Counted from the first letter of the stretch, positions 8,601 through 18,702 are shown. The stretch is 43,385 bases of DNA from an archaeon GW2011_AR18 (GCA_000806155.1 JWKX01000002.1:1-43385), one strand, 5' to 3'. Program-made: numbers and translations. Notes: a model not told the origin generated them from the letters alone.

Positions 8601-8674
8601 TGAGGATGGAGAGATTTGGACTCCCAACATCCACGGCTTCAGCGTGGTGCTCTCCCAGGTTGAGCTACATCCTC
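8601..8674 (-). tRNA. tRNA-Phe (GAA)
   Basis: Cloverleaf GAGGATG-TA-GCTC-AACCTGGGA-GAGC-A-CCACG-CTGAAGC-CGTGG-ATGTT-GGGAG-TCCAAAT-CTCTC-CATCCTC-A; anticodon GAA; no encoded CCA; no intron. Confidence 0.93.
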
Positions 8675-8776
8675 ACTAAAATTTAGGTTTAAGTAATTAT
8701 TCTTAAAGCTTTTGAATTACTGTTTATATCATCTCTTAGAGGTTAAATTTATAATAACACAGTTTCTTTTAAACAC

Positions 8777-9787
8777 ATGAATAGAAAGGATATATTATTA
8801 GAGAGAATAAATGAAGCAATACCTGAATTAATAAGATTACAGGATACAACAGGATGCTTCTTTTATCCATATTATAAAGGAAATGTTGATTATTGCAATG
8901 CCAGATGGCAGGAAGCTGTCTTAGCTTTAGCATGGATTTCAAAAAAAAATAAAAATAAAGAATTAGACCAAAGAATAGAGAAAGGAATAAATTTTCTAAT
9001 AACAATACAAAACAAAAACGGAAGCTTTCCAGAATATTCAAAAAAAGACACATCATTTTCTGCAACTGCATTTGTAAGCTTTTCATTAATAATGACATTC
9101 AAAATAATGAAAATAGAAATAAAAAAAGAGTGGATAGAAATGTTAGATAAATCTTTAAGATGGTTATCAAAAGAGGATGAAACTGTATATACAAACCAGG
9201 AAAGTGCGGCTGGAACATCTTTGATATTAGGAGGATTATTCTTTCAGAATCAAATATATATAGACTCTGGATTAAAAAAAATACATAGAGTCTTAGATTC
9301 AAAGAAAGCATATTACTCGGAAAATGGAGGATTTGATCTCGGATATTCCTCATTAACATTAGAGTATCTAGGATTTGTCTATAATGCTGGATATCTAAAA
9401 GAAAAAATAAAAAACTCTGTAGAAGAATACTACGAATATCTTTTAGACATTAACTTAGAAGATATAAAAAATTCGAGAAATACAAAATGGATAATACTTG
9501 AAGGTTTTGAGATATTTGCTGATAAAACAAAAAGCGGAGAAAAAATATTGAATAAAATATTAAAGCTTGATATATCATTGGATCATCTTGAGAGAGAGGA
9601 TAATCTTTGCACTGATTTGTATAGATTATGTTTTGCGTATGAACATATGAGTTCGTTGCTTGATAATAAAATTAATCTTGGAAATTTCAATCCAGAAAAA
9701 TATAATGGTGGATCGCATAAAAAAATATTTAATCCATTAAGAAGATTCGGACTGCATAGAATAAGGTCAAAGATAAGATTGTTTTAA
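8777..9787 (+). CDS. Alpha/alpha-toroid (prenyltransferase/squalene-cyclase-repeat-like) protein
   Basis: Repeats such as FLITIQNKNGSFPEYSKKDTSFSATAFVSFSL and WLSKEDETVYTNQESAAGTSLILGGL. Confidence 0.55.
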   Translation: MNRKDILLERINEAIPELIRLQDTTGCFFYPYYKGNVDYCNARWQEAVLALAWISKKNKNKELDQRIEKGINFLITIQNKNGSFPEYSKKDTSFSATAFVSFSLIMTFKIMKIEIKKEWIEMLDKSLRWLSKEDETVYTNQESAAGTSLILGGLFFQNQIYIDSGLKKIHRVLDSKKAYYSENGGFDLGYSSLTLEYLGFVYNAGYLKEKIKNSVEEYYEYLLDINLEDIKNSRNTKWIILEGFEIFADKTKSGEKILNKILKLDISLDHLEREDNLCTDLYRLCFAYEHMSSLLDNKINLGNFNPEKYNGGSHKKIFNPLRRFGLHRIRSKIRLF

Positions 9788-9830
9788 TGTTTAGAAAGTT
9801 TTAAATAAGTTCTAAAGAGCGAAAGAAATA

Positions 9831-12200
9831 ATGGATAAGTATGATTTTAAACAAGCAGAAAAAAAATGGAGAGATTACTGGGATAAGGAAAAAATCTATG
9901 TATTTGATCAGAAATCCAAAGCAAAAATATACTCAATAGATACACCGCCTCCTACTGTTTCAGGAAAGATGCACATAGGGCATGCTTTCTCTTACAGCCA
10001 GCAGGATTTCATAGCAAGATATCACAGGATGAAAGGGGAAAATGTATTCTATCCATTTGGAACAGATGACAATGGATTACCAACTGAGAGATTAATTGAA
10101 AAATTAAAAAATGTAAAATCAACAAAAATGCAGAGACAGGAATTTGTAACATTATGCCAAAAGACATTACAAGAGATAAAACCTGATTTTGTGAATGACT
10201 GGAAAATAATAGGAATGAGCTGTGATTTTTCACAAGTATATTCAACAATAGATGCACATTGCATAAGAACATCACAAAAATCATTCTTAGATCTGCATAA
10301 AAAAGGATTAGTGTATCAACAAACAGCTCCATCTATGTGGTGTGTACAATGCCAGACAGCAATAGCACAAGCAGATTTAGAAGATAAAGAATTAGATTCA
10401 ACTTTTAATGATATAGAATTTGAACTAGAAGGTGGAAGTAAAATAATAATCGCTACAACAAGACCTGAATTATTAGCGGCTTGTGTTTGTGTATATGTAC
10501 ATCCTGAGGATAAAAGGTATAAAAAAATAATAGGAAAGAAAGTCATAGTACCATTATTCAAACAAAAAGTAATTATCTATGCTGATGAATCTGCAAATCC
10601 TGAAAAAGGAACAGGAATACTTATGGTGTGTTCATATGGAGATAAATATGATGTAGAAGCAATAAACAAAAGAAAAATAGAACCAAGAATGATATTTACA
10701 AAAGATGGAAAATTAAATGAACTCGCTGGAAAATATCAAGGATTAAATATAAAAGATGCAAGAAAAGAGATATTGAATGATTTAGAAAATAATAAATTAT
10801 TATTAAATAAAAAACCAATAAAACATAATGTAAATGTACATGAGAGATGCGGGACAGAGATTGAATTCTTAACAACAAAACAGTGGTTTGTAAAAATATT
10901 AGAAAACAAACAAAAATTCATAGATGCAGGAAAGAAAATAAAATGGTATCCTGAACACATGAGGTTAAGATATGAACATTGGATAGAGGGATTACAATGG
11001 GACTGGTGCATATCAAGACAGAGACATTTTGGAGTTCCTTTCCCAGTATGGAGTTGTAAAAAATGTTCTAGTATTATAGTTGCTGATGAGAAAGATCTAC
11101 CAATAGAACCATTATCTATAAAACCTAAAGGAAAATGTAAATGTGGATCAACAGAATTTGAGGGTGAGATGGATGTAATGGATACTTGGGCAACTTCAAG
11201 TGTAACACCACAAATAATACTTAATTGGGCAAAAGATAATACTTCTAAATTAGAGTTTGAGAAAATGTATCCATGCAGTCTAAGACCACAAGCACATGAT
11301 ATCATAAGAACATGGGCATTCTATACAATAGTAAAAGGAGTATATCATAATAATCAAGCTCCATGGAAAGATATTGTAATCTCTGGACATGTATTAGATC
11401 CTAAAGGAGAGGCAATGCATAAATCAAAAGGAAATACAGTAGAACCTGGAGTTGTATTAGAAAAATATCCAGCAGATGCATTAAGATTCTGGGCAGCAGG
11501 ATCAAGATTAGGAGATGATCTAAGATACCTGGATAAAGATTTAGCTACAGGACAGAAAACAATAACAAAATTATGGAATGCATTTAATTTCACACAAATA
11601 ACATTAGAGAATTATAAATTTAAAGAGACAAAATTAGAGATAGTAGACCAATGGATATTATCAAAACTAAATGAGACAATAAAAACCTGTACTGAGAGTT
11701 TTGAAATTTATGAATATAGTAAATCAAAAGCAGCAATAGAATTATTCTTCTGGAAAGATTTCTGTGATAATTATCTAGAATTAATAAAATACAGATTATA
11801 TTCAGAACAAGAATCAAAAGAGAAAGAGAGTGCTAAATATACATTATATACATGTTTATTTAATATATTAAAATTGTTTGCACCAATAATGCCATATATC
11901 ACAGAAGAATTGTATCATAATATGTTCATGAAGAATGAAAAAATAAATAGTATACATTTGAATAAATGGCCTGAAACTATTAAAATAGATAATAAAAAAG
12001 CTTTAGAAATAGGAGAGGAATTAGTAAAAGTTGCAAGCTATGCAAGACAGGAAAAGACAAAGATAGGAAAATCATTAAAAGAACCAATAAAAGTATTAAA
12101 AGTAGATAATCTAATATTAAAAGAAGTAGAGAGAGATATCAAAGCAGTCACACAGGCAGAAAAGATAAAATATGGAAAAGAATTAAAAGCAGAATTTTAG
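9831..12200 (+). CDS. valS: Valyl-tRNA synthetase
   Basis: TPPPTVSGKMHIGHAFSYSQQDFIARYHRMKG; AMHKSKGNTVEPGVVLEKYPADALRFWAA. Confidence 0.95.
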   Translation: MDKYDFKQAEKKWRDYWDKEKIYVFDQKSKAKIYSIDTPPPTVSGKMHIGHAFSYSQQDFIARYHRMKGENVFYPFGTDDNGLPTERLIEKLKNVKSTKMQRQEFVTLCQKTLQEIKPDFVNDWKIIGMSCDFSQVYSTIDAHCIRTSQKSFLDLHKKGLVYQQTAPSMWCVQCQTAIAQADLEDKELDSTFNDIEFELEGGSKIIIATTRPELLAACVCVYVHPEDKRYKKIIGKKVIVPLFKQKVIIYADESANPEKGTGILMVCSYGDKYDVEAINKRKIEPRMIFTKDGKLNELAGKYQGLNIKDARKEILNDLENNKLLLNKKPIKHNVNVHERCGTEIEFLTTKQWFVKILENKQKFIDAGKKIKWYPEHMRLRYEHWIEGLQWDWCISRQRHFGVPFPVWSCKKCSSIIVADEKDLPIEPLSIKPKGKCKCGSTEFEGEMDVMDTWATSSVTPQIILNWAKDNTSKLEFEKMYPCSLRPQAHDIIRTWAFYTIVKGVYHNNQAPWKDIVISGHVLDPKGEAMHKSKGNTVEPGVVLEKYPADALRFWAAGSRLGDDLRYLDKDLATGQKTITKLWNAFNFTQITLENYKFKETKLEIVDQWILSKLNETIKTCTESFEIYEYSKSKAAIELFFWKDFCDNYLELIKYRLYSEQESKEKESAKYTLYTCLFNILKLFAPIMPYITEELYHNMFMKNEKINSIHLNKWPETIKIDNKKALEIGEELVKVASYARQEKTKIGKSLKEPIKVLKVDNLILKEVERDIKAVTQAEKIKYGKELKAEF

Positions 12201-12237
12201 CCTATAACTTTATAAAAATATAGATATACATAATACT

Positions 12238-13332
12238 ATGCTAGACACAAAAACACATTTCAAATTGAGAAGGTTCGTTACTGAACTAAAGAGTGTAAGA
12301 GGGAGACATACAGAACTAGTAACAGTATATGTTCCAGCAGGATATGATATCATAAAGATAATACAACACTTAATGCAGGAACAGGGAACAGCTTCTAATA
12401 TTAAAGATAAGACAACAAGACAGCATGTAATAGATAGTCTAGAGAGAATGGTAAGACATTTACGATTGTATAAAAGCACGCCACCAAATGGATTAGCTGC
12501 TTTTGCTGGAAATGTTGCAAGTCAGGAAGGAAAAACAGATTTGAGAGTATGGAGTATAGAACCACCATTACCAATAAATATCAGAATGTATAGGTGTGAT
12601 CAGACATTTGTGACAGATGAACTAGAACAGATGCTAGCTGTAAAAGATACATTTGGCTTGATAGTAATGGATAATAGAGAGGCAACAATTGGATTAATAA
12701 GAGGAAAAAGCATACAGGTAATAAAACAGTTAGGATCAAATGTACCAGGAAAACTACAGGTAGGAGGGTTTTCACAAGCAAGATATGCAAGATTAAAAGA
12801 GGAAGCAGAACATGAATTCTATAAAAGAATAGCTGATATAGCAAATACAGAATTCTTAGCATTAGGAAAAGATCTAAGAGGAATATTGATAGGAGGACCT
12901 GGACCAACAAAAGAATCATTCCATAATAGAGATTACATAAACAACCAGTTAAAAAAAATAGTAATAGGAATAAAAGATATAGCATACACAGATGAATCAG
13001 GATTACATGAACTAGTAAATAAAAGCCAGGATATACTCGCACAGGAAGAGATAATAAAAGAAAAAAAATTAGTGCAGGAAATATTAGAATTACTAGCAAA
13101 AAATTCAGATAAGGTAGCTTATGGATTCAGTGATGTAAAAAAAGCATTAGAGATGGGAGCTGTTGAAAAAGTATTAATTTCTGAAGATTTCAAACAAGTA
13201 GATGAATTAGAACAGATAGCAAGCACCACAGGAGCACAATTATTCATAATAAGTACAGAGACAAAAGAGGGAGTGCAATTAAGAGATTTAGGTGGAGTTG
13301 CTGCGGTATTAAGATATAAGATAGATTATTGA
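12238..13332 (+). CDS. prf1: Peptide chain release factor aRF1 with non-canonical GGFSQ and NIKD motifs
   Basis: LVTVYVPAGYDI...GTASNIKDKTTRQHV, MYRCDQTFV (YxCxxxF), GKLQVGGFSQARYARLKEEAEHEFYKRIA; full N-M-C architecture. Confidence 0.92.
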   Translation: MLDTKTHFKLRRFVTELKSVRGRHTELVTVYVPAGYDIIKIIQHLMQEQGTASNIKDKTTRQHVIDSLERMVRHLRLYKSTPPNGLAAFAGNVASQEGKTDLRVWSIEPPLPINIRMYRCDQTFVTDELEQMLAVKDTFGLIVMDNREATIGLIRGKSIQVIKQLGSNVPGKLQVGGFSQARYARLKEEAEHEFYKRIADIANTEFLALGKDLRGILIGGPGPTKESFHNRDYINNQLKKIVIGIKDIAYTDESGLHELVNKSQDILAQEEIIKEKKLVQEILELLAKNSDKVAYGFSDVKKALEMGAVEKVLISEDFKQVDELEQIASTTGAQLFIISTETKEGVQLRDLGGVAAVLRYKIDY

Positions 13333-13414
13333 ATATCCTTTTAATTGAAACTTATTTATCTCACCGACGAGTTCGCTACATAAAGTTTTTAAACAACATA
13401 ACCATTAAAAAAAT

Positions 13415-13960
13415 ATGCAAGAAGACAAGAACAAAGTAGAGACAGTACTCTTTACAACTGGAAGGTTCATCAATTTAGAAGAATTAGGAAGACTGTCAGG
13501 AATAGGCAGTATAGGTTATCTGAAGAATGTATTAGAAGAATTAAAAAAAGATTATCAAAATAAGACAGGATCTTTACAAATAATAGAACAGGGAAATGCA
13601 TACAAACTAGGAATAAAAAAAGAATACTTATATTTAACTGAGACATTATTAACAGATGCTGAATTAGACAAGCCGACACAGGAGACATTAGCAGTAATAG
13701 CATACAAAAACCCTGCATTACAACATGAGATAATAAAGATAAGAGGAAATAAGGCATATGATCATATAGGAATATTAAAAGAGTTAGGATTCATAACAAG
13801 CGAGCCAACAGGAAGATCAAAGACAATAAAATTGACAACAAAATTCTATGACTATTTTGATATTGTAGAAGACCAACTAAAAAATAAATTGCAGATCAAT
13901 GATAACAAGAGCGAGGAAATAAAAGAAGAGGCAGTTCCAGCAAATGAAACTAAAAATTGA
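13415..13960 (+). CDS. scpB: Segregation and condensation protein ScpB
   Basis: VETVLFTTGRFINLEELGRL...PTQETLAVIAYKNPALQHEIIKIRGNKAYDHIGILKELGFI. Confidence 0.9.
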   Translation: MQEDKNKVETVLFTTGRFINLEELGRLSGIGSIGYLKNVLEELKKDYQNKTGSLQIIEQGNAYKLGIKKEYLYLTETLLTDAELDKPTQETLAVIAYKNPALQHEIIKIRGNKAYDHIGILKELGFITSEPTGRSKTIKLTTKFYDYFDIVEDQLKNKLQINDNKSEEIKEEAVPANETKN

Positions 13961-15404
13961 ATATTTACTATTAATTATAATATTACTAAGCACAATAACT
14001 TTCAGATTATATTTCAGCCTTAATACAGAATCTTTTAAAAGTGATGATTCATACTTCCACCTAAGACAGGTACAGAATATATTACAGGAACACCATCTAT
14101 TAAAATATGACCCATTAAGCTATGGCGGAAGGATAATAGTATATCCACCATTATACCATCTACTGCTCGCATTACTAAGTTTTGGAAATGTTATATTGAT
14201 AAAAATAATATCTGAGATACTGATATCAACATTAGTGGTAATAGTCTATTTAATAACAAAAGAATTAACTGGAGATGGGAAAAGCGCTCTATTCAGTGCA
14301 TTATTATCAGCTTTCATACCGGGATTAATAAGTCACACACTAAATGAATTAACAGTATATACACTTGCATTGCCATTATTATTTTTAGCACTTTATCTAT
14401 TCCTTAAATTAGAGAACAGAAGATTATTGATAATGTTCTTAGTATCACTTGCATTATTATCATTGACACACCCTTTAGTCTTCATATTCATATTAGTCAT
14501 GCTATTCTATTTTTTCTTAATCGGAGGAGGGGCACTGAATGCTTCAAAAATAGAGAAAGAGGCAGCAATATTATCAATATTATTTGTCATGCTAGTAAGT
14601 TTCATAATATACAAAAAGGCATTTTTCACTTATGGGATAAATATCATATGGCAGAATGCACCATTGAACATATTGGTTGATAAGTTTAAGGATCTAACTC
14701 CAATAGATCTAGTATTAAATGTAGGGATATTCAGTTTATTATTAGGATCTATCGGACTATATCTAGGAATGACAAATGAGAAGAAAAAATCAGTATACTT
14801 ATTCAGTTCATTCATGCTTGGAGTATTATTTTTATTATCTTTCAGGCTAATAACGTTAAGTTTCGGATTAGTTATATTATCAATAGGATTTGCAATATTC
14901 ACATCTATAACTTTAAGAGCAATATACAAGTTCTTAGATGTCTCAAAAATAGGAATTGCCAAAAATATATTTACAATCATATTACTAGTATTGTTCATAT
15001 TCTTCTCATTTATACCATCATATACAATCGCAAAGAATTCACAGAGCATAAGTACAGAAAAACTGAATGATATGCTGTGGATAAAATATAATACAGAAAA
15101 AGATGCTGTAATACTTGGAAACTTACAAGAGGGAAATCTGATAAAAACATTAGGCGAGAGGAAAAATGTCATAGATTCAAATTTTTTACTAGCTCCATCG
15201 CCTGTAGAAAGAATCAATGATGTCAGGGTAATATATACAGGATTAAGTGAGGCAAAGGCATTATCACTAACAAGAAAATATGATATAACTACGATATACT
15301 TATCTGAAGATACAAAGAAAGCCTATAATATAAAAGAATTAAACTATGCAATAGGAAGCAGATGCTTTGTGAAGGAGGGAAACTTCTATGTTATTAAATG
15401 CTAA
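13944..15404 (+). CDS. Multi-TM GT-C-like membrane protein (oligosaccharyltransferase/GT39-like), copy 1
   Basis: SDDSYFHLRQVQNILQEHHLLKYDPLSYGGR, many TM segments, soluble C-terminal domain. Confidence 0.7.
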   Translation: MKLKIEYLLLIIILLSTITFRLYFSLNTESFKSDDSYFHLRQVQNILQEHHLLKYDPLSYGGRIIVYPPLYHLLLALLSFGNVILIKIISEILISTLVVIVYLITKELTGDGKSALFSALLSAFIPGLISHTLNELTVYTLALPLLFLALYLFLKLENRRLLIMFLVSLALLSLTHPLVFIFILVMLFYFFLIGGGALNASKIEKEAAILSILFVMLVSFIIYKKAFFTYGINIIWQNAPLNILVDKFKDLTPIDLVLNVGIFSLLLGSIGLYLGMTNEKKKSVYLFSSFMLGVLFLLSFRLITLSFGLVILSIGFAIFTSITLRAIYKFLDVSKIGIAKNIFTIILLVLFIFFSFIPSYTIAKNSQSISTEKLNDMLWIKYNTEKDAVILGNLQEGNLIKTLGERKNVIDSNFLLAPSPVERINDVRVIYTGLSEAKALSLTRKYDITTIYLSEDTKKAYNIKELNYAIGSRCFVKEGNFYVIKC

Positions 15405-16821
15405 AAAACATTTTTACCTCTTATTAATCATAAGCATAATTGTATTATTAAGTGCAATATTAATCAGGGAAAAATATAACAGCGGATTGTTCATGGGAAA
15501 TGAGGCTTATTATTCATTAAGAACTGCACAATACATCCATGATACTGGAGATATACCAAAAGAGGACAGCCTGAGTTATGGCGGAAGATTATTTGTGAAT
15601 GAATACGGATGGCCAGTAATATTATCAATAAATCCGCAATTACTTGGAAGGTGGCTGCCATTCATTCTTGGAATATTAAGTTTCATATTATTTTATTTTA
15701 TAGTAAAAGAATACAAACCAGAGATAAAAGGATTAGCATCATTGTTCTTAATATTATCTCCAGCATATATCTATCTTTACAGCACTCCATTGAAATATGG
15801 AATTGTAACATTCATGCTGCTCTTAGGTATATATCTCTCTATAAAGAAAAAAGTTATAGCTTCAATAATAGTGTTCGGACTTATTGGATTTTTCAGCATA
15901 TTGACATTATTGATAGTATTATTTTACAGCCTTGCAGAATCATTAAAAACAAAAAAATGGGAGAGGACTTTATACATAAGCCTCTTCTTATTATCAGCTT
16001 TTATAGTCCAGTTCTATAAATTAGTATCTTTAGGATTGCCGGAAGTAATCTTAGGATTCTACACTTTTACACTGCCAAATATGCTGAATATATTATTCTC
16101 TGATTTTGGATCAATATTCGGGATAAGTGTATTCACATTCTTCCTTTCATTAATAGGAATCTATACTTACTGGAAGAAAAAATATAAATTCCTTTTATAT
16201 TATATTATATTATCCATACTAATCTTTACAGCATTTTATTTCAATTTTGTAATATTCTACCTATCATTCATATTAGCATTCTTTGCAGCCTTAGGATTCA
16301 ATAACTTCCTAAACCATGAATGGAGATCAAACACTTTAAGATATTTTACAATACTTGTAGTGATATGCGGAATAGTATTCTCCGGACTGGCTTTCCTGAA
16401 TGAAACACCAAATATAAGTCCATCCAACGGATTCAGCGAGGCTTTTGATTTCCTTAAAGAACAGAACAGTACAAGCATGGTGTTCTCAGATTATACAAGA
16501 GGGAGCTATATCTCATATGCTGGAAGAATAAATTTCATAGATGAAAATACATTCTATGCCAGAAACGTGCAGTCAAAACTATTAGACAGCAAAAGATTAC
16601 TGCATGCTAAAAATATCAATACAGCAACATCAATAATAAATAGGTACAACATACAATATATCTGGCTAGACCGTGATCTCATAAACCATCTATGGGGGAA
16701 AAGCGAGATAGAACTCATATTCTTATTAAGATACAGCCCAAATAATTTCAAGAAAATATTTGATAATGAAGATGTTGAAATCTACCAATACATAAAACAG
16801 CCTGGAAATTATACTAATTAG
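15388..16821 (+). CDS. Multi-TM GT-C-like membrane protein, copy 2
   Basis: GNEAYYSLRTAQYIHDTGDIPKEDSLSYGGRLF parallels the upstream gene; overlaps its 3' end by 17 nt. Confidence 0.7.
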   Translation: MLLNAKKHFYLLLIISIIVLLSAILIREKYNSGLFMGNEAYYSLRTAQYIHDTGDIPKEDSLSYGGRLFVNEYGWPVILSINPQLLGRWLPFILGILSFILFYFIVKEYKPEIKGLASLFLILSPAYIYLYSTPLKYGIVTFMLLLGIYLSIKKKVIASIIVFGLIGFFSILTLLIVLFYSLAESLKTKKWERTLYISLFLLSAFIVQFYKLVSLGLPEVILGFYTFTLPNMLNILFSDFGSIFGISVFTFFLSLIGIYTYWKKKYKFLLYYIILSILIFTAFYFNFVIFYLSFILAFFAALGFNNFLNHEWRSNTLRYFTILVVICGIVFSGLAFLNETPNISPSNGFSEAFDFLKEQNSTSMVFSDYTRGSYISYAGRINFIDENTFYARNVQSKLLDSKRLLHAKNINTATSIINRYNIQYIWLDRDLINHLWGKSEIELIFLLRYSPNNFKKIFDNEDVEIYQYIKQPGNYTN

Positions 16822-17458
16822 AAATCTTTTCCTCTACAAACTTCTTATCATTATAACCTGCGTAAAGATCATCATTAATAACCAAACTTGGAGCTGCAGT
16901 AACATTATTAATCTTCATCAAAGTCCTAATAGCAGGATTATCAATATCTATATCATAAGAATAAATCCTTACATTACTATATTTGTTCCTAATATAAGAG
17001 AGAATGTAACCCTGGGATGCACAATCAACACATTTTTCATCATCATTAGAATAGAAATATAAAATAATATCTAATTTTTTACCACATTGTTCATTAAATT
17101 TCTGCATATAAACCATGTGTCTTATCTCAAGGAGAGAATAATATTCTTTCAGAGCAACAAGCTCATCACGATTTGTTCCAGGATCATCCTCTATAGATGT
17201 CAGTGTCTCACCAATCTTATTAAGTTCATCTACAAGATCATCAACATCACTAAACTGACAGATTTTTCCTTCAGTAAGCAAGTCTTCCATTTCAAGATTA
17301 ATCAACCTATTCCTGAATTCAATCTGCAATTTTTCAACTTCAGAAAGCTTAGCACTAGTAAGAGTAATACCCAATAGTAAACCAATACTAAAAATTCCGG
17401 TAGCTAAAAGAAAAGCTATAATATACCTTTTTCTGCTAACATCAGCTCTTTTCACCAT
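16814..17458 (-). CDS. Membrane-anchored thioredoxin-like protein
   Basis: N-terminal TM, coiled region, ILYFYSNDDEKCVDCASQG (CxxC) and NNVTAAPSLVINDDLYAGY. Confidence 0.7.
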   Translation of the reverse strand: MVKRADVSRKRYIIAFLLATGIFSIGLLLGITLTSAKLSEVEKLQIEFRNRLINLEMEDLLTEGKICQFSDVDDLVDELNKIGETLTSIEDDPGTNRDELVALKEYYSLLEIRHMVYMQKFNEQCGKKLDIILYFYSNDDEKCVDCASQGYILSYIRNKYSNVRIYSYDIDIDNPAIRTLMKINNVTAAPSLVINDDLYAGYNDKKFVEEKISN

Positions 17459-18702
17459 TTTTGTTTTTTACCCACAGCCAAGTCTACGAAAACAGTCAGC
17501 CAGACAAATGCAGCCAACATTCCATAAACAATAATATATAATGGAACTGAGATGAAACCATATTTAAAAACTTTTTCTCTTGTGAAACTATAAGCATAAT
17601 TGATAACTATTAAAGCCAGTGTTATGCTAACAAGAGCGAAGAAAAGATTTGTGTAATTAATATCAAACCATGTAAAAGGAAATCTTAAATTATTCATTAA
17701 TACAGCAAAATCAAAATTAATAGAGTTCCAATTGATAATATGCCTGTATAAAGGTTTGAAAACATACCTATAAGATGTCAATGAGATAAAAGTAACAGCT
17801 AAGAAACCTGAGAACATCACTCTAGGTAATTGAAGCATGCCAAAATCACCGTATTTCTTGTTGAAAATCATATTCCTATAATCAAACAGATTAATCAAAG
17901 TTCCTTTATACCATCTATTTCTTTGTTTACAGAAAGCTTTGAATGTTACAGGGGCTTTAGTATAGACTTCAGCATCTAATAACTGCAGTAACTTATAATG
18001 TTTTTTCTGAATCTTAAGAGATACTTCAAGATCTTCAGTGAGATTGTTCTCTGCAAAACCGCCAACCTCATTTAAAATTGATTTACGATAAGCACTGAAA
18101 GGTCCTGGAGCAACATGAACACAATCCAATACTGACATCAAACTCTTATAGAAAAAATTCAATAAATATTCACACCACTGAAGTTTTTGAAGAGCACTCT
18201 TAGGGGATTTTATTTTCATCAGAGGTAAGACAACAGCAACATTCTTATTAGCAAAATGAGGAACCATCTTCCTTAAAGCATCTGGAGCAACAGTTGAATC
18301 AGCATCTAAACATACAAAGAATTCTCCTCTAGAATTTTTAATAGCATTATTAAGAGCAGCACCTTTACCTGCATTATCCTGATGAATTACCTTTACGTTA
18401 CTATTTTTATGTTTTTTAAGATAGTTTTTTATCACATTAAGTGTATTATCCTTACTACCATCATCAACAACTATAATATCTAATTTATTTTTAGGATAAT
18501 CCAAAGCAAGAACTGATTCTACAGTCTCTATAATATTTTTTTCCTCATTATAAGCAGGGATAGCAATAGTAACTAAAGGGAAATACTTTATTTTTTTAGT
18601 TTCTGTCAGTAAACCTTTCTCGAAGAAAGTCAATAACCAGAATATAAGTATATATAATGAAGAGTAAAAAGCCAACCAAACCAAAATCTGCATGTAATCC
18701 AT
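17452..18702 (-). CDS. GT2 glycosyltransferase with TM segments; start likely MDYMQILVW rather than the longer ORF start
   Basis: PLVTIAIPAYNEEKNIIETVESVLALDYPKNKLDIIVVDDGSKDNT; QRNRWYKGTL; trimmed because the longer ORF overlaps the divergent gene. Confidence 0.9.
   Translation of the reverse strand: MDYMQILVWLAFYSSLYILIFWLLTFFEKGLLTETKKIKYFPLVTIAIPAYNEEKNIIETVESVLALDYPKNKLDIIVVDDGSKDNTLNVIKNYLKKHKNSNVKVIHQDNAGKGAALNNAIKNSRGEFFVCLDADSTVAPDALRKMVPHFANKNVAVVLPLMKIKSPKSALQKLQWCEYLLNFFYKSLMSVLDCVHVAPGPFSAYRKSILNEVGGFAENNLTEDLEVSLKIQKKHYKLLQLLDAEVYTKAPVTFKAFCKQRNRWYKGTLINLFDYRNMIFNKKYGDFGMLQLPRVMFSGFLAVTFISLTSYRYVFKPLYRHIINWNSINFDFAVLMNNLRFPFTWFDINYTNLFFALVSITLALIVINYAYSFTREKVFKYGFISVPLYIIVYGMLAAFVWLTVFVDLAVGKKQKW

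Noticed and set aside
12238-13332. Annotation as Pelota instead of aRF1
   Set aside because: YRCDQTF (YxCxxxF) and TASNIK motifs are eRF1/aRF1 hallmarks and are absent from Pelota.
13333-13414. Locally GC-richer spacer (ctcaccgacgagttcgctac) as an ncRNA
   Set aside because: No convincing stem or C/D, H/ACA box; lies directly upstream of the scpB TATA box.
14630-15217. 195-aa minus-strand ORF
   Set aside because: Antisense to the GT-C-like membrane protein; no recognisable features.
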